Source: Letharia columbiana (Eukaryota > Ascomycota > Lecanoromycetes > Lecanorales > Parmeliaceae). Taken from it: a DNA stretch of 64,000 nucleotides. A program made the translations under genes and the position numbers. The stretch covers positions 51,001 through 115,000 of the forward strand of contig NW_023501054.1 in NCBI RefSeq assembly GCF_014066305.1, read 5' to 3'. The notes under the pieces were generated by a model. The model was not told where the DNA came from. It did no database searches and was given only the letters and a program-made list of their open reading frames with translations. Position 1 is the stretch's first letter, and each line of letters starts with the position of its first letter. Positions 51,783 through 63,800 of this stretch are shown here, in pieces.

Positions 51783-53400
51783 CTAATTTAAAATTATAAT
51801 AATAATTAAATTTTTATTATTTATAAAAAAAGCTTTTTAATTAATAATCTTAAAAACTATTTATTATTTTATTTCGCTTTATAATTTTATTTTAATATAT
51901 AAAAAATATAAAATATTATTAAAGAAAAATTTTATAAGAAAATATTAATTTTAATAATTAATTTTTTTCGCGAAAAGAAAGAGTATTTTTAAAAATAATA
52001 TTAAAATTATTTACTATTTAATATTAATTAGATTTTAAAAAAATTAATTAATAATATATTATAAATATAGCGAATCTTTTAATAAGTTTTAAAAATCTCT
52101 ATAATATTATTATATTAATTAAAAAAATCTTTAAATATAATTTTTAATTTTTTAAATTTATATATAAAAATTAAAAGATAATCGCGTCGCTTTAATTTAA
52201 AATTAAAATTATATATATTTTTTAATTTATAATTATATTTATTTAAATATTTTAAAAAAAGATTAATTATTAAAAGATTAAAAGTATTAAAATTAATAAA
52301 ATAAAATTTTATTTTATTTAATATTAAAAGTCTTTTAAATTATAAAGAAAGAAAGAGTTATATTAAAGAAAGTATATATATAAAACTCTTAAATTAAGAA
52401 AAAGGAAAGAATTATATTAACGAAAATTTAAATAAAAAAAATTTAAATTAAAAAAAAAGAATAAATTTATAAAGAAAGAGAGTAAAAATAAAAATTTCTT
52501 AAATTAAAAAAAAGAAAGAAAATTATAAAGAAGAAAGTAAAGATAAAGAACTTTTAAATTAAAAAAAGAGAGAGTTATAAAGAAGAGAGTAGAATTTAAG
52601 AATTTCTTTATAAATATTTAAATATTTAATTATAATAATAAATATAAAAAACTCTATTACTCGATCTCGATTATAAATATATATTTATAATTAAAATATT
52701 TATAATTTTAATAAGATTCTAAATAAATAAAATAATATAAGCTTATTTATTTAATCTATATAATTTATTAAAATTTAAAAAAAATTTTAATTAATAATTT
52801 AATTAAAAATTAAATAATTATATTACTCTTATTTTAAAATTTAATTAAAAAATTAAATATAATTAGAGAGAGAGATTATTATTATTATAGTTTTATTTTA
52901 ATTAAAATAATATTATTATTCTTCTCTAACTCTCTTAATAAATTAAAATTCTTTATAATATTAATAAGCTAATTATTTTTTATTTAAATTATCTTATATT
53001 ATTTAATTATAATTTTAAAAAATAAAAAACTCATGAGATTTAAGAATTATAATAGAATAATTATATCTATTTATAAAAATTAAATTTTATATTTAATTTA
53101 ATATCTAATTTAAAGTTTAATTATAATCTTATAAGTAAAAATATATTTTTTTTTTTAGAGTTTTTTTAAAATAAGTTATTATAATAAAGAAAAGAGAGTA
53201 AAAAAAGAAAGATTATACTCTTATAAGAGATAAGATTAAATTAAATATATAATAAATATATAATAAATATAAATTATAAGATAAAATTTTATATTAAAAT
53301 AATTAAGAATAAAATAAAATAAAAATTTATTTTTTATTTAGATAAATATTATTAATATAAATAATAATAATTTATTAATAATATTTAATTAAATAAGATT
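51783..53400 (+). mobile_element. ~2-kb element, copy 3, 3'-truncated and most decayed
   Basis: Aligns with the first ~1.7 kb of copies 1 and 2. It breaks off at aatatttaattaaataa (about 53,400), where copy 1 continues for about 290 bp more. CG is very rare. The 18-codon repeats can still be seen at about 52,340-52,600. The truncation coincides with the left end of the inverted repeat at 53,407, suggesting that the latter inserted here. Confidence 0.6.
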
Positions 53401-53406
53401 ATATAG

Positions 53407-53725
53407 TATATATAAAAGAATAAGATAGAACTAAATTAGAAAATCTTAAATTTATATATATAGTTAATTATTAATTCGAGATTATTATACGTTTTTTAAC
53501 TAGACCAACTAAGTTAGCTTAATAGACTCTCTTATATCTCTCTTATTAAAAATTTATATATAGAAGTCTTATACTTCTAAAATATCTAACTCTTTACAAT
53601 ATATATAGTTATTTTATAATTTCTTAAATTATAAAGCTCTTTACGCTTTCTAACGCTATAAAAATTATAAATTTTAATCTACTATTAATAAATTAAATAA
53701 ATATTTAAATATAATAGTTATAAGT
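53407..53725 (+). repeat. Outer inverted repeat, left arm
   Basis: Reverse complement of 55,575-55,902: tatataaaagaataagatag at its left end pairs with ctatcttattcttttatata at the right end of the other, and gaccaactaagttagc pairs with gctaacttagttcggtc. The arms are about 320 bp. They could be long terminal inverted repeats of a ~2.5 kb DNA element (53,407-55,902). Confidence 0.8.
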
Positions 53726-53969
53726 TAATTAGGCGTATAAATTAAATTAATAGAGTTAATTTTATCTAAGTTATATCGAATTATAAGTAAAGCTCTACTA
53801 AATTAAATTTATAAAGTTAACAATTTTCTAAGTTTTAAATCTAATCTCTAACGCTTACTATAACGTTAATTTAATCTATATAATATATAAATATATATAT
53901 ATAAAGAGAGGCGCGCTAAGGTTTAATTAGAAAGGTTTTATAAGATAATGTATAATAATTATCTATAAA
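53726..53969. other. Unpaired stretch between inverted-repeat arms
   Basis: It lacks a counterpart in the right half of the palindrome. It ends with aaagagaggcgcgctaagg, a GC-retaining run. No gene seen. Confidence 0.4.
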
Positions 53970-54189
53970 AAATAGAGAAAGACTATATTTTTATAATAAG
54001 AAGTATTAAAATACTAGAAAGAAATAAAGATAATATATTAATTAGTAATATGAATTTCTATAATATTTTTTATCGTAGTAAAATCTTTCGAATAATAAAA
54101 TAGCTATGGTAAGATATCGAATAATTTTAATTTATTTAAATATATATTATTTCGAAATAATACTTTAATATAAAACTATAGAGGAGTAT

Positions 54190-54770
54190 ATAATATGAAG
54201 ATCTTAAAGAGCTAAGCCGTATTCTTAATGATAATAATTTTATTACCGTTAATTTCTTTATAGTATTCTCTATAATATTCTTCGTAATATTCTCCGCATT
54301 TATTTATTATAATTTCTTATCTTACTTCTTAATATAGTAGAAATAATAAACTAAATTATAGTAATATTCTTCGCTTACTAAATAATAATTTAATATAAAA
54401 TCGTAAAGAGTATATAACGTAGGATTTTAAAGAGTTAAGTCGTATTTTTAGTACTAAAAACCTTATTACCGTTTAATTTCTTTATAATATTCTTTCATAT
54501 TTATCTATTATAGTTTCTTCTCTTACTTCTTCTTATATAGTATAGTAAAATAATAAACTAAGTTATAATAATATTATTTTCGCTTATTAAGTAACTAATT
54601 TAATATAGAATCGTAAATAGTATATAACGTAAGATCTTTGAAGAGTTAAGTCGTATTCTTAATATTAAGAGTCTTTATTACCGCTTGATTTCTTTCCATA
54701 ATATTCTTCGTATTTACCTATTATAAATTCTTCTCTTATTTAACTAAATATAGTAGAATATCGAGAATAA
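54190..54770 (+). repeat. Three ~211-223 bp tandem units, left arm
   Basis: The anchor aag(c/t)cgtatt occurs at about 54,214, 54,437 and 54,648. Each unit has attaccgtt or attaccgctt, atttctttatag and a ttcttcgcttact region, and starts with gtatataa followed by a gaagatctt-like string. Confidence 0.85.
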
Positions 54771-55436
54771 ACTAATTATGTAATATTAATGAAATTAATA
54801 GAATTAATAGAATAAAAAAAGAATAATTATTAAATATAATAAAGTTGGATTCTTGTTTATTTTATAATATATTTAATATAATAATTATAGATTAGAAGCT
54901 TTTTTTAATAATATTTAGAATCTTATAAGAGCTAAGTTAGTCTTTAAAATAGGATAATATAAGATATTAATAGAAGAGAACTTTATAGTTTTAAAAGATA
55001 GTATTATTATATCTAATAGATATTTTCTTCTAGCTTAACCTTATAATATAGAAAAGAATAATATTAGACTCGCTTCGTCTCAAGTTATTAGTAATATTTA
55101 CGAATTTATTAAAAAATAGTTTAAGAGTATTAATAGAAGCTCTAAGAGATAGATAAAAGAAGTATATATATTTAAATTAAATACGTTTAATATAACTATA
55201 ATATTTAAATATTAATTTAATCTATCTATCTATCGCTAACTTAAGAGAAATATATAAAGAAGAATATATTCGTTTAGACTCTTTTTAAGAGTTTTTTAAC
55301 GCGTTTATAAGTAGTAATAGATAGCTATTAAGCTCGCTTACGACCTCGATTATTAGTAATAATAAATTTATTAAGAGATAATCTAGAGGTAGTATTAGTA
55401 AGATACTCTAATTAAACGAGAGATATTAAAGATAAT

Positions 55437-55515
55437 TATATTTATATTAATAGAATTAATAGAATTAATAGAATTAATAAAATTAATAGAATTAATAGAA
55501 TTAATAGAATAATAA
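55437..55515 (+). repeat. (TAGAATTAA)n microsatellite
   Basis: About eight 9-bp units reading aatagaattaatagaattaa. A shorter run lies at about 54,790-54,815, and reverse-complement remnants at about 55,985-56,005 and 56,490-56,515 lie in the opposite arm. Copy number differs strongly between arms. Confidence 0.85.
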
Positions 55516-55574
55516 AAGAATAATAATTTTATAAATAGATAAAAGAATTATTATTAGATTTTAAACGCGTTTAA

Positions 55575-55902
55575 TATAACTATTATAACTATTATATTTA
55601 AATATTCATTTAATCTATTAATAGTAGATCGAACTTTATAATTTTTATAGCGTTAGAAAGCGTATACCGAGCTTTATAATTTTAGAAATTATAAAGTAAT
55701 TATATATATCGTAAGCTGATTACTTTAAAGTATAAAACTTCTATATATAAATTTTTAATAAGAGAGGCGAGAGAGAATTATTAGGCTAACTTAGTTCGGT
55801 CTAATTAAAAAGCGTATAGAATTTAAATTAATAATTAACTATATATATAAATTCAAGATTTTTAAGCTTAGCTCTATCTTATTCTTTTATATATACTAAT
55901 AA
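55575..55902 (-). repeat. Outer inverted repeat, right arm, and palindrome spacer
   Basis: Reverse complement of 53,407-53,725. It sits at the centre of the giant palindrome, between the left arm (ending about 55,600) and the right arm (starting about 55,905). It retains cgtataccgagct, gtaagctgatta and ttcggtc. Confidence 0.8.
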
Positions 55903-55904
55903 TA

Positions 55905-57710
55905 GTTATATTAGACGCGTTTAAGATTAAATAATAATTCTTTTATCTATTTATATAATTATTCTTCTTTTATTATTTTACTAATTCTATTAATTTTATT
56001 AATATAAATATAATTATCTTTAATATCTCTCGTCTAAAGATTATTTAATATTTTAAGTATATATATCTCTATTACTCGCCTCTTAGAGTCTCTATTAATA
56101 TCTCTAAACTATCTCTTAGCGAATTTATTACTACTAATAATTAAAACTATAAGCGAGCTTAATAGCTATTTACTACTACTTATAAACGTATTAAAAAACT
56201 CTTAAAAGAGCTTAAATAAATATATTCTCTCGAATAAATACGTTTTCTTCTATATAATTCTTCTAAGTTAGCGATAATATCTTCTAATTTAGCGATACTA
56301 CCTTCTAAAACGTATCTTTCTCTCTTACTTATTCTTTATTATTCTACTTTAAAGCCTCTTAACGCGTATTAAATTTTAAATATTATTAAAAAAAACTTCT
56401 AAAAATATAATAATTATATTAGATACGTTCGAGATCGAATAATAATCCTTTCATCTATTTATATAATTATTCTTTTTTTTTTACTATTCTATTAATTCTA
56501 CTAATTTTATTAATATAAATATATTTATTCTCGATACTCTCATATTTAATTAAATAAGAGAAGAATTTATAATTAAATAAATACGAAGAATATTACGAAG
56601 ATAGTTATTAAGCAATAATAATATAATAAATCTACTCTTTATAATTTTATATTAATTTACTTAGTTAGTATAAGAGAAATCGCTATAATAAATAAATATA
56701 AAGAATACTATAAAGAAATTAAGCGATAATAAAGCTTTTAATATTAAGAATACGACTTAACTCTTTAAGATTCTATATTATATACTCTTTATAATTTTAT
56801 ATTAAACTATTACTTAGTAAGCGAAGAATACTATTATAACTTAATTTATTATTTCTACTATATTAAGAAGTAAGAGAAGAAACTATAATAAATACGAAGA
56901 ATATTACGAAGAAATTAAGCGATAATAAAGCTATTATTATTAAAAATACGACTTAACTATTTAAAATCTTATATTATATACTCTCTATAATTTTATATTA
57001 AATTATTACTTAATAAGCGAAGAATACTATTATATCTTAATTTATTATCTCTACTATATTAAGAAGTAAAAAAAAAACTATAATAGATAAATATAAAGAA
57101 TACTACGAAGAAACTAAGTAGTAATAAAAATATTATTATTAAAAATACGAGTTAACTCTCTAAGATCTCACATTATATACTCTCTATAATTTCATATTAA
57201 ATTATTACTTAGTAAGCGAAGAATATTATTATAACTTAGTCTATTATCTTTACTATAATAAGAAATAAGAGAAAAAACTATAATAAGTAAATACGAAGAA
57301 TATTACGGAGGAAATTAAGCGGTAATAAAATTATTATCGTTAAAAATACGGCTTAGCTCTTTAAGGTTACGTTATATACTCTCTATAATTCTATATTAAA
57401 TTATTATTTAATAAGCGAAGAATATTACTATAATTTAATCTATTATTCTTATTATATTAATATAATATATTACTATAATAATATTATAAGAGAAGAATTT
57501 ACTATAATAATTATAGCTAATTAAGTCTCTATAAAAAGAATATTAAATAATATATATTTAGATAAATTAAAATCGTCTAATATCTTACTCTAATAGCTAT
57601 TTTATTATTTAAATAATTTTACTACGATAGAAGATAATATAAGATTTACAACACTAATTAATATATTATCTTTATTTCTTTTCGATATTATTATAAGCGT
57701 ATTCTTAATA
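55905..57710 (-). repeat. Giant inverted repeat, right arm (~1.8 kb)
   Basis: Reverse complement of 53,970-55,600. Pairing is visible from the microsatellite remnant (about 55,985) through the tandem units to ttttactacgatag (about 57,606) and ttaatatattatctttattt (57,658-57,677). It is longer than the left arm because it holds at least four ~200-bp tandem units instead of three. It diverges from the left arm at about 57,700. Confidence 0.85.
56560..57470 (-). repeat. Four or more ~200-bp tandem units, right arm
   Basis: The anchor aatacg(a/g)(c/g)tta occurs at about 56,749, 56,945, 57,144 and 57,345 (spacing 196-201), plus a partial unit near 56,600. Each contains aatttcatatta or aattttatatta, tagtaagcgaagaata and acgaagaaattaagcg segments. 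Confidence 0.85.
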
Positions 57711-58585
57711 TATCTCTTAGCTCTATAACTAGCGAGCCTTAGCGAAGATATTCTCTATTATATTATATCTTCTTTTTATCTATATAATTCGATATCTTAG
57801 TTATCTTATTTAATATATCTATATTAATATTATATCTATATTAATTCTAATACTATAATTAAGATTAATTTACTTATTTTATTTATATTAATAAATAAAT
57901 TTAAAGAAACGCGCTAATAGAGGCTTTAATAAGAAATTAAGTTAAGTTATTATATTTCTAAATAAGTCTATTAAATAGATAAATCGATTTTAAAGAGTTT
58001 AAATAGAAATAGCGAAACAATCTCGATAAATAGTAGTTAAGAAATAAAGAAGATATTAAATTATTTATATAGCTAGCGAATCAAAAGAAATAGTTAATAT
58101 TATCTTATATTTTTATATTTAAAATATATATTAATAGTATTACTTATAACTTTATATATTATAATATCTAAGAGTTTTAATAAAATCTTAATTAGATAAG
58201 AAACGATCGAGTTATAATTAATTTAAAATATTATTCTTTAAAACTTTTTTATATATAACTTCTCTATAAGATAAGAAACTCTCTAAGCGAAGTAAGTATA
58301 CTCGAAAAACTACTATTTAAAGTACTTATAGTCTTCTTAACGTCTTAAATAATTAAGAAATAAGTATATTAAACTCTTATAAAGAAATAATCTTATTTTA
58401 AACTTTATAGTAAAAATTTTTATTCTTAATATCGAATAATTTCGATACGTTTTAAAGAAACTTTATTATTCTCTAGTATATCTAATATTCTTAATATCTA
58501 TTCTTTTCAAAGTATTTAAACTTCTCTTTACTTTATTTTAAATCTTCTTTTTTTTTTTTATAATAAAGTTTAATATCAAAAGAAT
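57711..58585 (+). other. Probable left LTR and leader of the Gypsy element
   Basis: AT-rich sequence between the inverted repeat and gag. No frame persists. A T12 tract lies at 58,549-58,560. By position it should contain the LTR, primer-binding site and leader, but none could be identified, since RIP would change the TG...CA ends and no second LTR is available. Confidence 0.35.
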
Positions 58586-59760
58586 AAATTAAATTAAGAC
58601 TTTATTTAAGTAAATTAAATTTTAATAAATATTAATTCTATTAGATAATATACTCTAATAAGTTAAACTTAATAGAAATATTTTAAAATATTCATTAATA
58701 TTTTATAATTATAATATTAGATTAAGTATTAATTTAACAAATTTATAATTATATTAAATAAAATTTATTAGAAGCGAGATAATTTTTAAAAGATTATTAC
58801 TCGATATTATATCGTTATAATAAAAAAGAATCTAATTATAAATAATTTATTTTAGATTTATAGAATAATTAAGAAGATAAATTAACTAGTTTAAGACTTT
58901 TAGAAGAATATAATTTCTCTATAGCGAAAAGTTAATAATCTTAATTTATAGTTAATAAAAGACTTATAACTATTCTTAATTAAGAAGAAATATATATCTA
59001 GATATTTAAAAGAGAAATTAATTAAGATTTTAGATTTATCTCTATTTATCGATAATATTAACTTTATCTAAAATAATTAATTCTTTAAAATAAAATAGAA
59101 ATTTAAGATTAATAGCGATTATTATCTTATTAAGAACTTTAAAATAATTTATATAGTCTTATAACTCGATAATAAGACTATATAATATATAATATATAGA
59201 AGACTTTAAAACTTTATTAATTTATATTAATTTTTTATTAAGATTATAAATAAGTTAATTAATATTTATAAGAATTTAAATTAATATAATAATATATTAT
59301 ATAATATATATACTCTATAATAAAAAATTTAATTCTTTATTAATTTCTATTTAGATTTTATTTAATTAGATATTATTCTTAATATTAATAAAACTCTTAT
59401 ATTAGAAAATTATCTTTTTAAGAAATTAAAAAAGAAATTAAAGAAGTTATAATAGATTATAAAAGATTTTACTATCTTAAAGACTATAAAAGAATATCTT
59501 TAAAAACTAAATAACTTATAATATACTAATTATAAGAATTTTAAATTTATAAAGATTATTATTAAGTTAATTATAATATAAATATTAATAATAATATTCG
59601 CGATTAATATATATCTTATATTTATTATTAAATTTAATTTAAATATAATTATTACGTCTCTAAATATTATAATTAATTTAAAATTAAGAAAATTAATATA
59701 CTATAATTACAATAAAAAAGATTACTATTAAAAGAACTATATAATAACTATTTAAATCGA
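58586..59760 (+). pseudogene. Gag of the Gypsy element
   Basis: The region about 58,980-59,560 reads as a retrotransposon capsid. It has NSDYYLIKNFKIIYIV (from about 59,111) where fungal gag proteins have a helix before the region describing sequence length and substrate. Leu/Tyr/Asn-rich helices follow, then a Lys-rich segment, and it ends in the zinc knuckle at 59,699-59,740. Length from the first recognisable part to the knuckle is about 250 codons, within the usual range. Many Gln codons are now TAA. No start codon can be chosen because ATG is destroyed by the loss of TG. Confidence 0.7.
59699..59740 (+). other. Mutated CCHC zinc knuckle
   Basis: The codons read YYNYNKKDYYxKNY with TAC/TAT where Cys (TGC/TGT) and His (CAC) would stand: Tyr-X2-Tyr-X4-Tyr-X4-Tyr exactly matches the Cys-X2-Cys-X4-His-X4-Cys spacing of retroviral nucleocapsid knuckles. 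All four ligand codons are explained by CpA or TpG changes. In an active element this motif binds the genomic RNA. Confidence 0.85.
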
Positions 59761-60800
59761 GATTAATAAAAAGACCTTTAAGAAAGTATAACTTTACGCG
59801 ATAAAAATAGATAAAGAATTCGAAATTAATAACGTCGATATTACGAGTAGCGACGATTTTTCTTTAAATTCGAGAAATAAATAGTCTCTTTTAAAGTTAT
59901 AATAAGAGATACTTATAAAGTATATCTAATAGATACTCTTAATAACGCTCTAGTACGTCATTCTTTTTATATATAAATTACACTTTCTTTATAAGAAAGA
60001 ATTTATTTATTTAAGAACTCTCTTATAAATAATAAATATATCGATACTTATATAGTTATAAATAAGTTCTTAATTCTTAGTAATATATAAAGTCTTATAT
60101 TTAAAATTACTCTTACTATTATAATTTAAATTATTAAGAGATTATAATAACTAGATTATAAAATAATTAATTATATACTATTTACTTTCTATAATAATAA
60201 TAAAAAGACTATTAAGAAGAAATATATTTAATATTAATTATATTATTAAAATATAATATAATAATTAAAAAATCTTAAATAAATAAATATAAGATAGTTC
60301 TTAATATATTATAAAATAAGATACTCTTTCTATTCGATCGATATAATTATAATAATAATTAAATATTAATAATAAACGAACTTTCTTTTCTATTAACTTC
60401 GAAGCTTCAACTATTTATATTATCTTATCTCTTATCTATTATATTAAAATAATAAAGCTCTCTCTCTTATTTACTTATAATAATAAGATTAATTTAAATA
60501 TTTTTTTATTAAATAAGAATAAGAATAGTAAGAAGTTTAAGTTTATTAATATCGCTAAGATTAATATAGCGATTTACTATTAACTAGCCTCATAAAAAAG
60601 ATAATAAACTATTTATATTAATAATAAATAAGATCTATAATAACTCGTTAATATTATATATATCTTCTTATTATTTAAATATCTCGCGAACCTTATATAT
60701 TAATTAATAAACTCTATTTTTATAACTTAGAAAAGAAATATAAAAGATATTATAATTTTAATTATCTTATTTAGATTAATAATATTAATAAGATTAATTC
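59761..60800 (+). pseudogene. Protease and linker region of the Gypsy element
   Basis: It lies between the knuckle and reverse transcriptase, where the aspartic protease belongs. The first ~120 bp read as an acidic linker (KEFEINNVDITSSDDFSL). I could not find the Asp-Ser/Thr-Gly active site; GAC-TCT-GGN would often be changed by RIP. The 3' half has Lys/Ser/Asn-rich sequence leading into the RT N-terminal region. Assignment is by position. Confidence 0.5.
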
Positions 60801-60819
60801 TAAAAAGATAAAATATAAG

Positions 60820-61720
60820 TTATCTACGAAGTATTATAACTATCTAAATATTTTTAATAGAATTAAGATAAATATACTTTCTCTTATATTATTCTTATAA
60901 TTATAAATTAAAATTTAATAATAGCTTTAATAAAATAAAATTTTCGAAAAGTAGAATCTATTTAATATTAGAATATAAATTAAAATAGATAAAGAAGTAT
61001 CTAAATAAATATCTAAAGAAGGAATTTATAATATTAAGCTATATACTATTTATCTTATTTATTCTATTCGCGAAAAAGTTAAATAAAGAATTATATTTTT
61101 ATATAAACTATCGAAAGCTAAACGCTATTATTAAAAGAAATTAATATTTAATTTTATTAATAGATAAGATTTTAATAAGAATTTAGAAATATAAATATCT
61201 TACTCGATTAGATATTATAGTCGCGTTTAATAAACTATATATATATCTCGATAGCGAGAATTTTATTACTTTTATTATCTTTCTTAAAGTATATAAATAT
61301 TAAATTCTTCTTCTTCGATCTAATTAACGACTTAATTATATATTAATAATATATAAATAATATTCTATTTAAATATCTAAACGACTTCTATTAGATCTAT
61401 CTCGATAATATATTTATTTATAATAAGATAAAAAAGAAATATATTTAATACGTTAGATAAATTCTTTAGAAATTAAGAAATATCGACCTTTAGATAAATA
61501 TTCTTAAATACGAATTTTATATTTAGAAAATTAAATTTCTAGATCTATTAATATCTATAGATAGAGTTATAAATAAACTTTATTAAAATCTAGATTATTA
61601 TTAAGTAAATTATATCTATTAATCTTAAAGAGATATAGATCTTTATCGAATTTTATAATTTTTATTAATAATTTATTAGAGATTTCTTTAAAATAGTTAA
61701 ATTTATAATAAAACTTATAA
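60820..61720 (+). pseudogene. Reverse transcriptase of the Gypsy element
   Basis: Motifs appear in the right order. KYYNYL (about 60,830) stands for the KYxDFLDVF-like lead. LYFYINYRKLNAI (about 61,090) stands for the LRFCVDYRxLN box. RLDIIVAFNKL (about 61,204) stands for the box with the first catalytic Asp. YLDN (61,398-61,409) stands for the YLDD catalytic box, its last Asp changed to Asn. A one-base shift near 61,310 moves the frame between the second and third boxes. Cys and Trp are replaced by Tyr and stops throughout, as RIP predicts. The enzyme would copy element RNA into DNA. Confidence 0.88.
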
Positions 61721-61759
61721 TAAAGAAGATTATATTTAATTAATTTCTAGTATATTAAG

Positions 61760-62150
61760 AGATCTTTTACTTTCTTAAAGTCGTTATTATTAAAGCTTTA
61801 ATTCTATATTATTTTAATAAGAATAAAAAAGATTATTTTAGAGATTAACTCTTTTAACTATATTAATAAAGATATTCTTTTTTAATATAATAATAAGAAA
61901 GTACTTTACTCGATAGTCTTTTATAGTAAAAATCTAATCTCAATTAAATATAATTATTAGATCTATAATAAGAAATTATTAATAATTATTCGCTATCTAG
62001 AATATTAACACCCTAAATTAAAATATATAAATATCTCTATTAAAATCTTTATCGATTATAAAGAATTAATATATTTTATTAAGAAAAGAAATCTTAGTTA
62101 ACGCTAGACTCGATATTTAAATATATTATTAAAATTTAATATAAAGATTA
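61760..62150 (+). pseudogene. RNase H of the Gypsy element
   Basis: About 61,909-62,000 reads SIVFYSKNLISIKYNY followed by IYNKKLLIIIRYLEY. These correspond to the (P)VAFxSKKLxPAExNY and IxxKELLAIIxxLxxW segments of Gypsy RNase H. Further on, TDHKELxYF appears as DYKELIYF (about 62,050), then a Ser/Arg-rich segment. The catalytic Asp of the first motif lies upstream and is less clear. Same frame order as the reverse transcriptase. Confidence 0.82.
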
Positions 62151-62399
62151 TTTATTAATTTAAATCTTAGAATATTAAGATAAATATATTTATATAAATA
62201 GCTAAATATAAATTAATTAATTTTAAAAATAAATAATTACGTTAATAGTATTAAATAATTCTTATTTCTAATTAATTAAAATTAAATAGCGAATATATCG
62301 ATATATATATAATTAATAACTTTATTTATTATAAGATAGTAGAGATTAATAAAAAAGATAAATATTATATAAAAATTTATAACGCTATCGTCGAAGATA

Positions 62400-63350
62400 A
62401 GAATAAGTTTTAAGAAATTACTCTTAATAAGTACTTTATATAAGACGAGATACTTTATTATAAGAATCGTTTATAAATATTTAATAATATATATATCGAT
62501 ATTATTCGAGAGATATATAATTAATTATTCTATAACTATCTCGAGATAGTATATATTTATAAACTACTTAAAAGAAAATATTATTAACGAGATATAAGAA
62601 CTATTATAGCTATCTATATTAAGAATTACTATATCTATTAAAGAATTAAAATATCTTATAATTAAGAGTATAATTTATTATAGTCTCTATTAATCTTATA
62701 AAAACGATAATAAGATATATTAATTAACTTCGTTATAGACTTATTTATATTTAATAACTATAACGCTATTTAAATAGCGATTAATTAATTTATTAAGAAA
62801 TATTATTATATAATCTATTTTAATATTAATAAAGATATTATCGCTAAGAAGATAGTTAACTTACTATTTAAGAAAGTATTTTATTTATATAATTTATTAA
62901 TCTTAATAATATTATGAATTAAGACTCTTAATTTATAGCTATTATATAAAAGTCTTTTTATATAAGAGATTAGATATTATAGTTAAGCTATTAATAATCT
63001 TTTATTCTAAAATTAATAAATAAATTAAATAAGCGAATTAGAATATAAAGCGTTATTTTTAAATATATTATAATTATATATAGAATAACTAAGATAAGAT
63101 AACTATCTATTATCGAGTTCATCGATAATAATACTATCTTATTAACTATTAATATTCTTATCTTTTCTTATAAATAAGAGTTTTTATTCTTAAATAACTT
63201 TTAATTTAAATATTATCGACTATAAGATTATATATAAGCGTCTTAATATTACTTAAACGAAGAATATTATAAATTATATAAAATAAGTTTTTAAGTATAT
63301 TTAAAGTAATATAAATCGCGTTTAGAAGACTATAATTATATAAGTTAATA
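62400..63350 (+). pseudogene. Integrase of the Gypsy element
   Basis: An H2C2-type domain is readable at about 62,470-62,650. EIYN stands for EIHD, the segment YKLLKRKYYW precedes the core, and NYYIYxRIK stands for NCxxCQRxK, with His and Cys changed to Tyr. The catalytic core follows with INFVIDL (about 62,721-62,741), matching the DFVTGLP box, its first Asp changed to Asn by a TpG site change. NNYNAI follows it. Further core segments reach about 63,240. The enzyme would insert the cDNA. Confidence 0.8.
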
Positions 63351-63590
63351 AGTATTAATAAAAGATTACTTTTTAAATAGACGATAAGATCTTTTTAAAT
63401 AGTAAGAATATTATCTTTAATCGCTCTTTTTATAAATTAAATTATAAGAGACTTAATTTATTTAAGATTATAGATCTTATAAAAATCTTATATTATCTAA
63501 AACTTTTATTAAGTATAAGAATCTATAACGTCTTTTATTTTAATCTCTTAAGTCTTATAATAAATAACCTCTTATTAGAATAGATAAATT
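63351..63590 (+). pseudogene. Integrase C-terminal (GPY/F-like) region
   Basis: About 63,380-63,590 reads as KLDDKIFLNSKNIIFN-like sequence leading to the tail that in chromoviruses contains the GPF/Y module and a P(S)LL-type end before the chromodomain. A segment matching HxVFHxSLLxPY is visible as a decayed string near 63,515-63,555. Trp and Gly codons are lost. Fit is by order and a few residues. Confidence 0.6.
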
Positions 63591-63800
63591 CTTCATTAAA
63601 ATATATTACTATTAATAATTAAATCGAATAAATTATTAAAGAAATATTTATCTTTAAATTAATCTATAGTTATCTTAAGTATAAAGTTAAATAAAAAGAT
63701 CTCGATAATAATCTTATCTAATATAATACGAATAACGATAAATTCGAAAATTGCTAGAATCTAATAGACAACTTTTATAAGCGATATTTCGAAGAGTCTT
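63591..63800 (+). pseudogene. Chromodomain at the C-terminus of the Gypsy polyprotein
   Basis: About 63,620-63,775 reads EIFIFKLIYSYLKYKVK followed by a stop (TAA from TGG) and KDLDNNLI, then a run like NxDNFENCxNLIDNFY. This matches E-EILxxR...YxVKWxGxxxxxxTWExxxNL...LIxxF of chromodomains. The aromatic Trp codons needed for methyl-lysine binding are stops now. In intact chromoviruses this domain steers integration into H3K9-methylated chromatin, which fits the heterochromatic nature of this window. Confidence 0.75.

Larger units (their letters stand above)
53970..55600 (+). repeat. Giant inverted repeat, left arm (~1.6 kb)
   Basis: Pairs in reverse complement with 55,905-57,710. Landmarks in order: tactttatc-type start, tcgtagtaaaa (54,073), ~211-223 bp tandem units (54,190-54,770), agattttaa-type centre, and a (gaattaata)n microsatellite close to the spacer. 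It keeps scattered CA, TG and ccg (for example aatatgaag, attaccgtt, tcttgttta), so it has been less mutated by RIP than the elements to its left. I see no convincing frame. Confidence 0.85.
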
